Origin: Rubrobacter sp.
GTDB lineage: Bacteria; Actinomycetota; Rubrobacteria; Rubrobacterales; Rubrobacteraceae
Assembly: GCA_016781705.1 (NCBI GenBank)
Contig: JADDPV010000027.1
Location: 1 to 20,212, forward strand
DNA length: 20,212 bases
Direction of reading: 5' to 3'
The notes beneath the pieces are model-generated. The model was given only the letters and a program-made list of their open reading frames with translations, searched no databases and was not told where the DNA came from. The translations under genes and the position numbers were made by a program. Below, in pieces: positions 1 through 7,356 of this stretch (within the stretch, counting starts at the first letter, position 1; each line of letters starts with the position of its first letter).

Positions 1-69
1 AGTGTCCGGTCGGACCGAGCGCGCCCGCCTATAGCGTTCCCTAAGAAGCCTCTTCCGCAAGGCCACCGA
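1..69. other. Flank beyond the leader-distal end of the CRISPR array
   Basis: No gene, repeat copy or hairpin is recognisable in these 69 bases. They follow the oldest, degenerate repeat on the side away from the leader. They could be a remnant of decayed array or ordinary flanking DNA; the window edge prevents a decision. Confidence 0.4.
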
Positions 70-1627
70 GCTTCAATCCTCGCCCGACCCGAAGGCCGGG
101 CGCAACTAACGCCCGCAAGCTCGGTGTCGAGGCGATGTTCTGGTTCCAATCCTCGCCCGACCCGAAGGCCGGGCGCAACCAGGTACCTGCCGTTGCCGCG
201 GCAGATCCACTCTTTGTTCCAATCCTCGCCCGACCCGAAGGCCGGGCGCAACGGTGTTATGGGCGGCGGTGTGGGACCCCTGTAGCTGTTCCAATCCTCG
301 CCCGACCCGAAGGCCGGGCGCAACATGGCTAATGATTTGCGTGGATGGGGATCTGCTCTTAAGTTCCAATCCTCGCCCGACCCGAAGGCCGGGCGCAACG
401 ATTCTGGTATTAATGAGGAGAGGCAGAGGCTCAATGTTCCAATCCTCACCCGACCCGAAGGCCGGGCGCAACGCCATGAGCGACGGCGTGATCTCCAATG
501 GCCTCGGTTCCAATCCTCGCCCGACCCGAAGGCCGGGCGCAACGTAGTTACGGCCATCGAGCCCCACGCGGAGCCTCAGTTCCAATCCTCGCCCGACCCG
601 AAGGCCGGGCGCAACGTCTTTGCTTCGGTTGGTCTCGCCGCGACATACGCGTTCCAATCCTCGCCCGACCCGAAGGCCGGGCGCAACGGGGTGCGGGGCC
701 AAGCTCAACTCCGATACTGTCCTGTTCCAATCCTCGCCCGACCCGAAGGCCGGGCGCAACGCTTGCCAGCACGAGCCATCGAAACGACGAAAACGAGTTC
801 CAATCCTCGCCCGACCCGAAGGCCGGGCGCAACGAACGCGAGGAGCAGGCCCAGTGGGAGCGGGAGGTGTTCCAATCCTCGCCCGACCCGAAGGCCGGGC
901 GCAACAAATTGGTAGCTGACCCTGGGCAATGGTCTTCTCAAGTTCCAATCCTCGCCCGACCCGAAGGCCGGGCGCAACGATTCAACGCTCAGCGCAGCAA
1001 CTTCCCGTCGGGGTTCCAATCCTCGCCCGACCCGAAGGCCGGGCGCAACGGAGTTCGACGTGGAGCCCTTCGCCTCCCAGCTCGAGTTCCAATCCTCGCC
1101 CGACCCGAAGGCCGGGCGCAACCAGGATGGCGCGTAAAGCAGCGGCTACCCGCAAGAGTTCCAATCCTCGCCCGACCCGAAGGCCGGGCGCAACCTCCAA
1201 GAACGGTAGCTCCTCCACTGCGTAGCGGGTTCCAATCCTCGCCCGACCCGAAGGCCGGGCGCAACCTCGCCCTGCGCGCGGTAGACGATGGGACGGCCGA
1301 GGAGTTCCAATCCTCGCCCGACCCGAAGGCCGGGCGCAACCGTTACAGGGCCGAGTTTCTGGGGGTGGGGGAGTGTTCCAATCCTCGCCCGACCCGAAGG
1401 CCGGGCGCAACCGGGAAAGCCCCAAGACAGACGAGGGAGCCCAGTAGTTCCAATCCTCGCCCGACCCGAAGGCCGGGCGCAACAGGAGAGCTCGCTTGCG
1501 TAGATCAAGGTCCTGATGTTCCAATCCTCGCCCGACCCGAAGGCCGGGCGCAACGTCGAAATTATCTACTGCATTGCCAGTATCCTCCCAGTTCCAATCC
1601 TCGCCCGACCCGAAGGCCGGGCGCAAC
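70..1627 (-). CRISPR. Type I-C CRISPR array: 22 repeats of 37 bp, 21 spacers of 34-38 bp
   Basis: Twenty-two 37-bp repeats start at 70, 143, 216, 288, 363, 436, 507, 579, 651, 724, 797, 869, 942, 1013, 1086, 1158, 1229, 1304, 1375, 1447, 1518 and 1591. In crRNA orientation (minus strand) the repeat begins GTTGCGCCC and ends GAGGATTGGAAC. Its centre is an 8-bp stem, GCCCGGCC/GGTCGGGC with one G-U pair, closed by a UUCG loop. The ATTG(G/A)AAC-like 3' end and the stem are typical of type I-C. Orientation is supported three ways: the cas genes read the same way, the leader lies at 1628-1822, and the most diverged repeat is the far one at 70-106, which has two changes (71 and 73) in the crRNA-handle end. 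One other variant is seen, an A at 448 in the repeat at 436-472. All spacers look distinct. Open frames across the array only translate the repeat and are not genes. Confidence 0.98.
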
Positions 1628-1822
1628 CGCGTCAGTGTAACTCCTATTGGGTGGCGGGATTTCGGGCATGTTTGCGCGAACCGGAGTGGTAGCACTCTGG
1701 CAAAGGGATTTGCGGCGAAGGTCGTCTGTCCCGTTCTTATGAGTTTGCAGCCTGTTCTGTGTTGCGCGGAGGTGACGGTGATTCGGCCATCGCTGGGGGT
1801 TCGCGCGGGCATTTCACGGTGT
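1628..1822 (-). promoter_or_regulatory. CRISPR leader between cas2 and the first repeat
   Basis: This stretch of about 195 bp separates the cas2 stop from the newest repeat (1591-1627) and has no credible gene. It is less G+C-rich than its surroundings, as leaders usually are. A TACACT hexamer on the minus strand lies just before the first repeat and could be a -10 box, but I see no convincing -35. An 8-bp inverted repeat with a 4-nt loop lies at 1681-1700. By position this is where the pre-crRNA promoter and the Cas1-Cas2 integration signals should be. Confidence 0.75.
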
Positions 1823-2113
1823 TCAGTACACGAGAGGGTCTTCATAGGAGACGTAGTCGTCACGGCCGTAGCTCTCGATGTTTTTCTCACGTGGGGGGTG
1901 CAAGTGGTAGATCCGAAGGCTATCCTCGTCTTCGTTGATGACCTTGAGGAGCCGGTCACGCAAGCTCTCTAGCTGCGCCGCGCTGACGCGACACTCGAAA
2001 ACGGAATACTGGACGCGCTGGCCGAAGTCTTTGCAGATGGTAGCCACCTTGCGAAGGCGACCCCGGCCTTCTCTGGTCTCGGTGTTAACGTCGTAGGTGA
2101 CTAGGATATCCAC
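1823..2113 (-). CDS. cas2: CRISPR-associated endonuclease Cas2
   Basis: A 96-residue protein of normal Cas2 size. It opens with the ferredoxin-like first strand MDILVTYDVNT, which carries the conserved Asp8. The second half has the family's FECRVS strand and a helix that ends in DSLRIYHL. Cas2 dimers bridge two Cas1 dimers to form the spacer-integration complex. The start is GTG, 2 nt after the cas1 stop, so translation is probably coupled to cas1. It is the last cas gene before the leader, the usual position in type I-C loci. Confidence 0.96.
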   Translation of the reverse strand: MDILVTYDVNTETREGRGRLRKVATICKDFGQRVQYSVFECRVSAAQLESLRDRLLKVINEDEDSLRIYHLHPPREKNIESYGRDDYVSYEDPLVY

Positions 2114-2115
2114 AC

Positions 2116-3150
2116 TTACCTCGGGGTAAAGGGCAAGTACAGATCCAGGTCGCCGCGCAGGTACCGGGCGAGCAGACGCGCCTGCACATGGGGCACGAGT
2201 CCCAGAGGGACCTGCTGGCCGAGAGCGGGGTGGCTGACCTCTTCCTGCTTACGCTTCTGGTAGGCGACCAGCACCGTCTTGCGTCCTGCGTCGCCCAGGT
2301 GCACAGCGCCGCCGGGACGCTCCTCGAAGTCTTTAGGTCGCACCTGGCGGCGGTTCACGAGCGAGAAAACGAGCCGGTCGGCGAGGATCGGGCGCAGCTC
2401 CTCCTGGAGATCCAGGGCCAGGGAGGGTCTTCCCGGACGCAAGGCGTGCAGGTAGCCGAATTGCGGGTCGAGGCCGACGCCCTCGCAGGCGGCGACGCAG
2501 TCCGAGAGCATCAGTGAGTAGACGAAGGAGAGCAGGGCGTTCATCCTGTCCCTCGGCGGGCGCCGGGTCCTTCCGTTGAAACGGTACGCCTCCTTCTCGA
2601 CCCTGACCATACCGGAGAGCGTCTCGAAATAGACGCGTCCGGCCTGGCCTTCCAACCCACGCACCTCGTCCACGCTCACGGCCCTCCCGACGCCCTTGAG
2701 GACAGAGGCGAGCTCCCTGGCGGTGTTCTCCAGCGTGATGCGGTCTTCGGGGAGATTCGCCTCTCTCGCGGAGCGTTGGACCATCGTGCGGCTGTTGCGG
2801 GCCTTGCCAGCGACGATGCTGCGTGCTACGGCGGCGGCGCGATAGGGGTCGACATGGGCCTCGTACTGCGCCCGGCGCAGGAGCACGTTGCCGCTCGTGG
2901 GCCCCGCCATCCTCCCGACGAACCGCCCGGAGCGGCTCATCCACACCAGGCTCCGCCCGTCCTCGGCGAAGCGTTGGAGCAGGAAGGGGCTCACGAGCAC
3001 GTTGCCGAACAGGACCATCCCCCCGATGTGGTGCAGCGGCGCCTGAAGCTTCAGTTCGCGTTCGACCTCCAGCTTGAGGGTCTCGTGATCCAGCCTCACG
3101 TAAGCTCCCTGCGTCTGCACGTACAGCGTGTTCAGGAGTTGCTTGAGCAT
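2116..3150 (-). CDS. cas1: CRISPR-associated endonuclease Cas1 (type I-C)
   Basis: A 344-residue Cas1, the integrase that inserts new spacers at the leader end. The N-terminal beta domain (about residues 1-85) is followed by the helical catalytic domain. The metal-binding residues are visible: Glu167 in RGLEGQAGRVYF, His235 in GYLHALRPGRP, and the acidic pair near Asp247/Glu250 in LALDLQEELRP. The ATG lies 1 nt after the cas4 stop and the TAA is 2 nt before cas2, which places it inside a tightly packed cas4-cas1-cas2 adaptation module. Nothing is missing, so it should be active. Confidence 0.97.
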   Translation of the reverse strand: MLKQLLNTLYVQTQGAYVRLDHETLKLEVERELKLQAPLHHIGGMVLFGNVLVSPFLLQRFAEDGRSLVWMSRSGRFVGRMAGPTSGNVLLRRAQYEAHVDPYRAAAVARSIVAGKARNSRTMVQRSAREANLPEDRITLENTARELASVLKGVGRAVSVDEVRGLEGQAGRVYFETLSGMVRVEKEAYRFNGRTRRPPRDRMNALLSFVYSLMLSDCVAACEGVGLDPQFGYLHALRPGRPSLALDLQEELRPILADRLVFSLVNRRQVRPKDFEERPGGAVHLGDAGRKTVLVAYQKRKQEEVSHPALGQQVPLGLVPHVQARLLARYLRGDLDLYLPFTPR

Positions 3151-3151
3151 C

Positions 3152-3772
3152 TCATCTTCTCAGGTCGTAGAGTCGGGCCTCGGCCTCCTCCGCGCCGAGC
3201 GCCCCGGCCAGCGCGAAAGGCATGCAGGCGTCCAGGAGCGAGCACTTCGGGCACCGGGCACCCGCCACCGGCGGCGGCACACTGCCCGCCAGCAACATGC
3301 GCCGCACCGCCAGTACCGTCTCCTGCGTGAGGAAGCGCAAAGCCCCGTCGAAGACGACCTCCCGGCGCCGCCTCGAAGTGTAGTGGTAGATGGCCCCACG
3401 CGGCACGTCCTGGCCCATCATCTCCTTCAGGCACAGCGCCTGCGCGCAGAGCTGCACGTCGTCGTGCCTGCTTCCCCGCCGCGGCCCCGACTTGTACTCG
3501 ACGGGGTAGGAAGTTCCGTCCGAAGCAAGCTCCACCACGTCGGCCTTGCCCGCGAGCCCCAGCCGCTCGGAGAACAGGGAGAGGCCACGCTCGACCCTGA
3601 CGCCTTCTTCGAGCGCGCTCTCCGGGTCGTGGGCGCGCTTGCCGCGCATGGTGTAGAGGTTCTCGTCGAAGACCTGCTCGACGTGGATCAGGGCGCACTG
3701 ACGGGGACAATACGAGTAGTGCTGAAGCGCGGAGATCATGACCAGTTCGTCCTCCACCCATCCTTCCTTCAT
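3152..3772 (-). CDS. cas4: CRISPR-associated exonuclease Cas4
   Basis: A 206-residue RecB-type nuclease that trims prespacers and helps choose the PAM side together with Cas1. Four cysteines can hold a 4Fe-4S cluster: Cys22 (SYCPRQC) and Cys174, Cys177 and Cys183 (RCPKCSLLDAC). The nuclease core is seen as His48, Asp78 (GKADVVEL), Glu92-x-Lys94 (VEYKSG) and Gln107. The ATG at 3772 is 4 nt after the cas7 stop, with GGAG from the end of cas7 as ribosome binding site. A second ATG at codon 12 is possible, but it leaves the same domain. Confidence 0.95.
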   Translation of the reverse strand: MKEGWVEDELVMISALQHYSYCPRQCALIHVEQVFDENLYTMRGKRAHDPESALEEGVRVERGLSLFSERLGLAGKADVVELASDGTSYPVEYKSGPRRGSRHDDVQLCAQALCLKEMMGQDVPRGAIYHYTSRRRREVVFDGALRFLTQETVLAVRRMLLAGSVPPPVAGARCPKCSLLDACMPFALAGALGAEEAEARLYDLRR

Positions 3773-3776
3773 CTCG

Positions 3777-4922
3777 CTACTCCAGCACTTTAGTCAGCGT
3801 AACGCCAGGAAACCCGCTCTCATCAAGAGGTCCTTCATTGGGTGACTCGACCTTATAGTCCTCGAACTTGCGTGGAGTCTTGTCTTCCTTCTTCAGTTTC
3901 GCCGTGACCAACTCAAACAGCTTATGCACTGGAGCATTACCATACTTCTTCTCGTGGGTGAAAACGTACAGACCGCGCAGGCTCATCGTCCCCCGGCTCG
4001 CGCTTCGGTCGAAGTCCCACATGTATACGAGCGCGTCCCAAAACAGTTCGAGGTCCGACCCCGTCACGCCCGTCTGCCCGGCGAGGTGGGGCGAGAAGAA
4101 GCCCCGCCCGACGTAGAGGCCGTAGGGGATGAGGGTCTTGCGGCCGATCTCGGTCTCCTTCTTGTCCTGCTCTTCCTCGCGGGTGACGGCAACGCGGGTG
4201 ATGGCGAGGTCCTGGGGGATGATCGGGCCGACCGAGCGCGAAAAAGTGAGCTGCAACGGCCCGCGCACCTGACCGGCGTTGATCCCGGTCGTCATCACCG
4301 CCCCGAACATGCGGATGTCGTAGAAGTTGGCGCACATCCACTCGCGGGCATCCTCGACCTGCTTCCGGTTCGGGTCCACCTTCTTCGCCTTCTTGGCAAC
4401 CTTCTCAGCGAACTTCCTCGCCTCGCGGTCCTCCGCCCCGATGGCGTCCAGCGCGGCGCTGAGGTCTTCCCGCGAAAGCTCACCGGAGTAGACGAGCTCG
4501 CGCGGCGAATCTTCCGTCGGCTCTGTCAGGGTGAAGCCCTCGTACTGATGGCGAGAGAAGAACTCGACGAGCGACTCGTCCTTTATCTCTTCCTTTCCCG
4601 GCTCGGAGGTCGGGATCCCCTTCGCCCGGTACGCTTTCCTGTGCTGCGCGTTGAGCGCCGCGCCCTTGTGCTCAACGTATATGTTCAGGGCCTCGCGGCG
4701 GTCCCGGTAGTCCTCGTCGTCCGCCACCGCCCCGACGAAGTTCCTGACCTTCCGCTTCAGAGCAACGTCGGTGACGAGGCCTTCCATCGTCTCCGGGTCG
4801 GTGCGCGGGAGGTTGCCGGCGTCCGGGTCGCCGTTCGGGTTGCCGTCGGTCACGTCGAAGATGATGACGAAGTCGTGCTTTTTCTCCGGGTCGCAGTGGA
4901 TCTTGGTCGCCTGCTCGGTCAT
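3777..4922 (-). CDS. cas7c: Cascade backbone subunit Cas7c (Csd2), with a large insertion
   Basis: This is Cas7 of type I-C, which polymerises along the crRNA. Family signatures are FDVTDGNPNGDPDAGNLPR (residues 22-40), LVTDVALKRKVRN (49-61), NFYDIRMFGAVMTTG (199-213) and GQVRGPLQLTFSRS (217-230). The product has 381 residues, whereas type I-C Cas7 is usually about 280-295. The excess lies between ALNAQHRKAYRAKG (to about 102) and the conserved EWMCANFYDIR (from about 195), as a stretch rich in Lys and Glu. The ATG at 4922 is 2 nt after the cas8c stop and preceded by GGAGGAGAG. The frame stays open far upstream, to 6254, but that part is a shadow of cas8c and was left out. Confidence 0.96.
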   Translation of the reverse strand: MTEQATKIHCDPEKKHDFVIIFDVTDGNPNGDPDAGNLPRTDPETMEGLVTDVALKRKVRNFVGAVADDEDYRDRREALNIYVEHKGAALNAQHRKAYRAKGIPTSEPGKEEIKDESLVEFFSRHQYEGFTLTEPTEDSPRELVYSGELSREDLSAALDAIGAEDREARKFAEKVAKKAKKVDPNRKQVEDAREWMCANFYDIRMFGAVMTTGINAGQVRGPLQLTFSRSVGPIIPQDLAITRVAVTREEEQDKKETEIGRKTLIPYGLYVGRGFFSPHLAGQTGVTGSDLELFWDALVYMWDFDRSASRGTMSLRGLYVFTHEKKYGNAPVHKLFELVTAKLKKEDKTPRKFEDYKVESPNEGPLDESGFPGVTLTKVLE

Positions 4923-4924
4923 CT

Positions 4925-5344
4925 CTAGCTCTCTCCTCCGTCGCGGTTCTCCCTGGCTTCTCTCGCAGCCTTCGCTTCGGCGCGGTTGTGGGCGCGCTGG
5001 TGGTAGTAGCCGAGGGCGAAGACGGCCTGCTCGCGCATGGTCAGCGCCGTCGGGAACACGGAGCCGATGTTCGTCGTAATCTCCCCGATCCTGTCCTGAA
5101 TAGCCGCCCCGACCCCCGGCCGCTCCTTCCTTACCTTCCCGATATGGGCCGTGTGGCCCCGCATCAGCGTCCCGAAGACGCTCGCCGGAGTACTCGACGC
5201 CGCCCCATAGTAACGGTCCACGATTGTCGCCTTCACCCCAGGTATCGCGGCCCGCTGCAACGCCTCCAGCTCCGCCAGGAGCCTGCCGCAGTTGTATGCG
5301 GCATCCCTCGACTCCCGGTCCAGTTCCTCCAGTCTCTCGGCCAT
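4925..5344 (-). CDS. cas11c: Internal translation product of cas8c: small subunit Cas11c
   Basis: Type I-C Cascade is known to need Cas11, made from an internal start within cas8c. Here an in-frame ATG at 5344 (Met429 of Cas8c) is preceded by an exceptional purine-rich ribosome binding site at 5345-5365. That site contains GGAGGAGGAGAAGGAG, with its last AGGAG 5 nt before the ATG. The product would be 139 residues, largely alpha-helical, beginning MAERLEELDRES and containing FALGYYHQRAH. It shares the TAG stop of cas8c. Its size and position match published Cas11c. That it is actually made is inference from the site. Confidence 0.8.
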   Translation of the reverse strand: MAERLEELDRESRDAAYNCGRLLAELEALQRAAIPGVKATIVDRYYGAASSTPASVFGTLMRGHTAHIGKVRKERPGVGAAIQDRIGEITTNIGSVFPTALTMREQAVFALGYYHQRAHNRAEAKAAREARENRDGGES

Positions 5345-6628
5345 CCTCGCTCCTTCTCCTCCTCCGTAGGCCATCACGTGCTTCATGAGCGCCGCCCTCG
5401 GACGGGTAACGTCGCCCTCCGACCGGTTGCGGCGCACCGCACGGGCGATGAGGTCCTCCGGCAGTCTGCCGCCCTTGATCGCCGCCCGCACCAGCGCCGA
5501 AGGTATCTGCGGCGTCATCTCCTTGCTCGCGTCCCGATACGCACTCGCCGCCAGCGCGTACAGCCCGAGCGGCTCCGCCACCTCGCCTCGCGTACTCACC
5601 ATCCGCTGCGCCCGGAACCACCGCCTCAAGTTCTCCTCGGCGGCGGGGACCGTCGTCTCCAGCCAGTCCCGCACCACCGCCCGGCCCCCGCTCGCGGACA
5701 GAGCCAGCGCGAAGAAGCCGTTGGCCCCCACCTCCGACCGCTCCTGCCCCGACACCGGGGACTGGAAGAGCAGCCGCACGCTCTCCGCGTCCGGCTTGAC
5801 CATCAGGAACGGGTCGAAGGCGCTCTCCTCGCGGGTCCAGAAGACGTACGCCGACGGCCCGATATACACGCGTGACTTCTCGTCCGCGAGGAGGTGGTTC
5901 AGAGCCTTGCCGAACCGCTCGCCGGCGTCGCGGGAGATCGGGGAGGTTTCGGAGGCCGTGAACCCATATGACTCGAACGCCGGCGCGTTTGCCGAGACGA
6001 GTGAGGTCCCGGCGGCCTGGCCCCCGATCCCGGTAAGGCCCTTCACCTTGACCGGGAGCCGCTCTACGACAGGCCCCACCTGTCCGGTGATGAGGCACGT
6101 AGCATTGGTCGTGCCGTCTCCCGCAGTGGTCCCGGCCCAGAAGTCTTTCACGCTCTGGCTCTCGGTCGGCTCTCTGCCGCCCACGCGAAAGGCGACGTTG
6201 TCCTGGGGATCGAAGTCCTCCGGCAACCTCCCCTCGTGTTCTCCGGCGTCCCACGCTTCGAGAAAATCCGCGACCGCCCGGACATCCGGCTCTCCGGTCT
6301 CCGCCAGGCAGCGACGGGTCAACTCCACGAACTGCCGGTGGCGGTCCGCGACCTTCTTCGGGTCCCCTCCCTCCCGCCCAACGCCGAGGACGTACTCACC
6401 GTTGTCCACGAGGAGCTTCGGCTTGATCCCGGCCGCCCTTACGACCGTGGGCGCGAGCAGGTCCATTCCCCGGCGGGTCGCTTTGTCATCGCCGCCGAGT
6501 CGAACGAAGCCTTCGAGCTCTCCGTCTGGTTTCAGGCGGATGGTCCAACGCACCGGTGTCTCACCGTACATCGGCGGCGGTAGGTCCATCCTCGTGTCGG
6601 CGTACTCGACGAGTCGGCGGAGGATCAT
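4925..6628 (-). CDS. cas8c: Cascade large subunit Cas8c (Csd1)
   Basis: A 567-residue large subunit expected to recognise the PAM and start R-loop formation. Family-like stretches are the N-terminus LVEYADTRMDLPPPMY, the LLVDNGEYVLGV strand near residue 75, the CLITGQVGPVVERLP motif near 184, SANAPAFESYG near 215, and the C-terminal FALGYYHQR. The ATG overlaps the cas5c stop as ATGA (6625-6628), which implies translational coupling. Type I-C Cas8 proteins are about 550-620 residues, so this is full length. The last 139 residues are probably also produced separately as Cas11c. Confidence 0.95.
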   Translation of the reverse strand: MILRRLVEYADTRMDLPPPMYGETPVRWTIRLKPDGELEGFVRLGGDDKATRRGMDLLAPTVVRAAGIKPKLLVDNGEYVLGVGREGGDPKKVADRHRQFVELTRRCLAETGEPDVRAVADFLEAWDAGEHEGRLPEDFDPQDNVAFRVGGREPTESQSVKDFWAGTTAGDGTTNATCLITGQVGPVVERLPVKVKGLTGIGGQAAGTSLVSANAPAFESYGFTASETSPISRDAGERFGKALNHLLADEKSRVYIGPSAYVFWTREESAFDPFLMVKPDAESVRLLFQSPVSGQERSEVGANGFFALALSASGGRAVVRDWLETTVPAAEENLRRWFRAQRMVSTRGEVAEPLGLYALAASAYRDASKEMTPQIPSALVRAAIKGGRLPEDLIARAVRRNRSEGDVTRPRAALMKHVMAYGGGEGARMAERLEELDRESRDAAYNCGRLLAELEALQRAAIPGVKATIVDRYYGAASSTPASVFGTLMRGHTAHIGKVRKERPGVGAAIQDRIGEITTNIGSVFPTALTMREQAVFALGYYHQRAHNRAEAKAAREARENRDGGES

Positions 6629-7332
6629 GCCCGTCCTCCTTCGTACATCTCCCGAGGCACCTTCATTACCCCTTTCGCCAGCCGGGCCTGAAAGAACTTC
6701 GGCTGGGCGTTGGCTTTTACTATGGTCCTGCCTTGCGAGCCGTGCCCGGCGTAGGAGACGCGACCCTTCTCATCCGGCTCGAAGTCCACGTCGAAGAGCA
6801 TCAGGCCGAGGTCATCGGTCACGTCTATTGCCTGCTCGCCACCGTCCGTTGGACCGAAGAACGCGGAGAACTCCCTCGTTCCGAGGTACGGCTGGTTGAA
6901 GCACTGACCGCGCTTCACGCGCCTGCGGAACTGGTCCCGATACTTGGCCGGGTTGTCCGTCGAGTGAGGCTTCAGTGCGATGTCGGCGCGGATAACATAC
7001 GCCACGTCGCGCAGGCAGAGGGTATGACGTTGGGCGCGGTCGTCGTCGGCGTAGTAGCCGCCGCCGTTCGCCTCCCAGCCCCTCGCGGAGCGGTCGCTCT
7101 GGAGGCTGTTCATCTCGTTGCGGAGGATGGAGAAGTGACGTATCGGCCTCAAGACCTCTATCTCGCGCACCAGCCACCGGAACTCGGGTTTCCAGAAGAT
7201 GGCTTCGAGGACGCCCCTCGCCGCGCTCGGGGTCATAACCTCGTAGCTGACGCGCTCGACGCCGAACTCGGGCCGGGTGAAGCAGGCGAACTCTCCCCAC
7301 ACCTTCACTTCGAGGGGCGGTTCGTTATCCAA
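6625..7332 (-). CDS. cas5c: Cascade subunit Cas5c (Cas5d), presumptive pre-crRNA nuclease
   Basis: A Cas5 of type I-C, which caps the crRNA handle and, in this subtype, cuts the repeat RNA in place of Cas6. Recognisable parts are EVKVWGEFACFTRPEFGVER at the N-terminus, PSAARGVLEAIFWKP, QRHTLCLRDVAYVIRA and GQCFNQPYLGTREF. I prefer the TTG start at 7332 (235 residues) because AAAGGAG at 7338-7344 lies 5-6 nt before it. A GTG at 7347 adds five residues but has no ribosome binding site. In the longer numbering the residues aligning with catalytic Tyr46, Lys116 and His117 of the Bacillus halodurans enzyme are Phe51, Lys135 and Tyr136, so two of the three differ (alignment from memory). Confidence 0.93.
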   Translation of the reverse strand: MDNEPPLEVKVWGEFACFTRPEFGVERVSYEVMTPSAARGVLEAIFWKPEFRWLVREIEVLRPIRHFSILRNEMNSLQSDRSARGWEANGGGYYADDDRAQRHTLCLRDVAYVIRADIALKPHSTDNPAKYRDQFRRRVKRGQCFNQPYLGTREFSAFFGPTDGGEQAIDVTDDLGLMLFDVDFEPDEKGRVSYAGHGSQGRTIVKANAQPKFFQARLAKGVMKVPREMYEGGRA

Positions 7333-7337
7333 AAGGT

Positions 7338-7344
7338 CTCCTTT
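7338..7344 (-). promoter_or_regulatory. Ribosome binding site that decides the cas5c start
   Basis: AAAGGAG on the minus strand is followed by ACCTT and then TTG at 7332. It lies inside the frame that begins with GTG at 7347, where the bases upstream (GTGAAACCGAAAC) show no Shine-Dalgarno match. The site therefore favours TTG 7332. Confidence 0.65.
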
Positions 7345-7356
7345 CACGTTTCGGTT

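Noticed and set aside
106..1640. Many open frames on both strands across the array, up to 380 codons
   Set aside because: They translate the 37-bp repeat over and over (for example peptides with PILARPEGRAQ or GRARIGT) and have no gene-like start sites.
1931..1972. A plus-strand frame crossing the leader into cas2
   Set aside because: It is antisense to cas2, and cas2 has clear family motifs.
4923..6254. Upstream extension of the cas7c frame
   Set aside because: It overlaps cas8c in another frame, is Gly/Arg-rich shadow sequence, and Cas7c has its own ribosome binding site and ATG at 4922.
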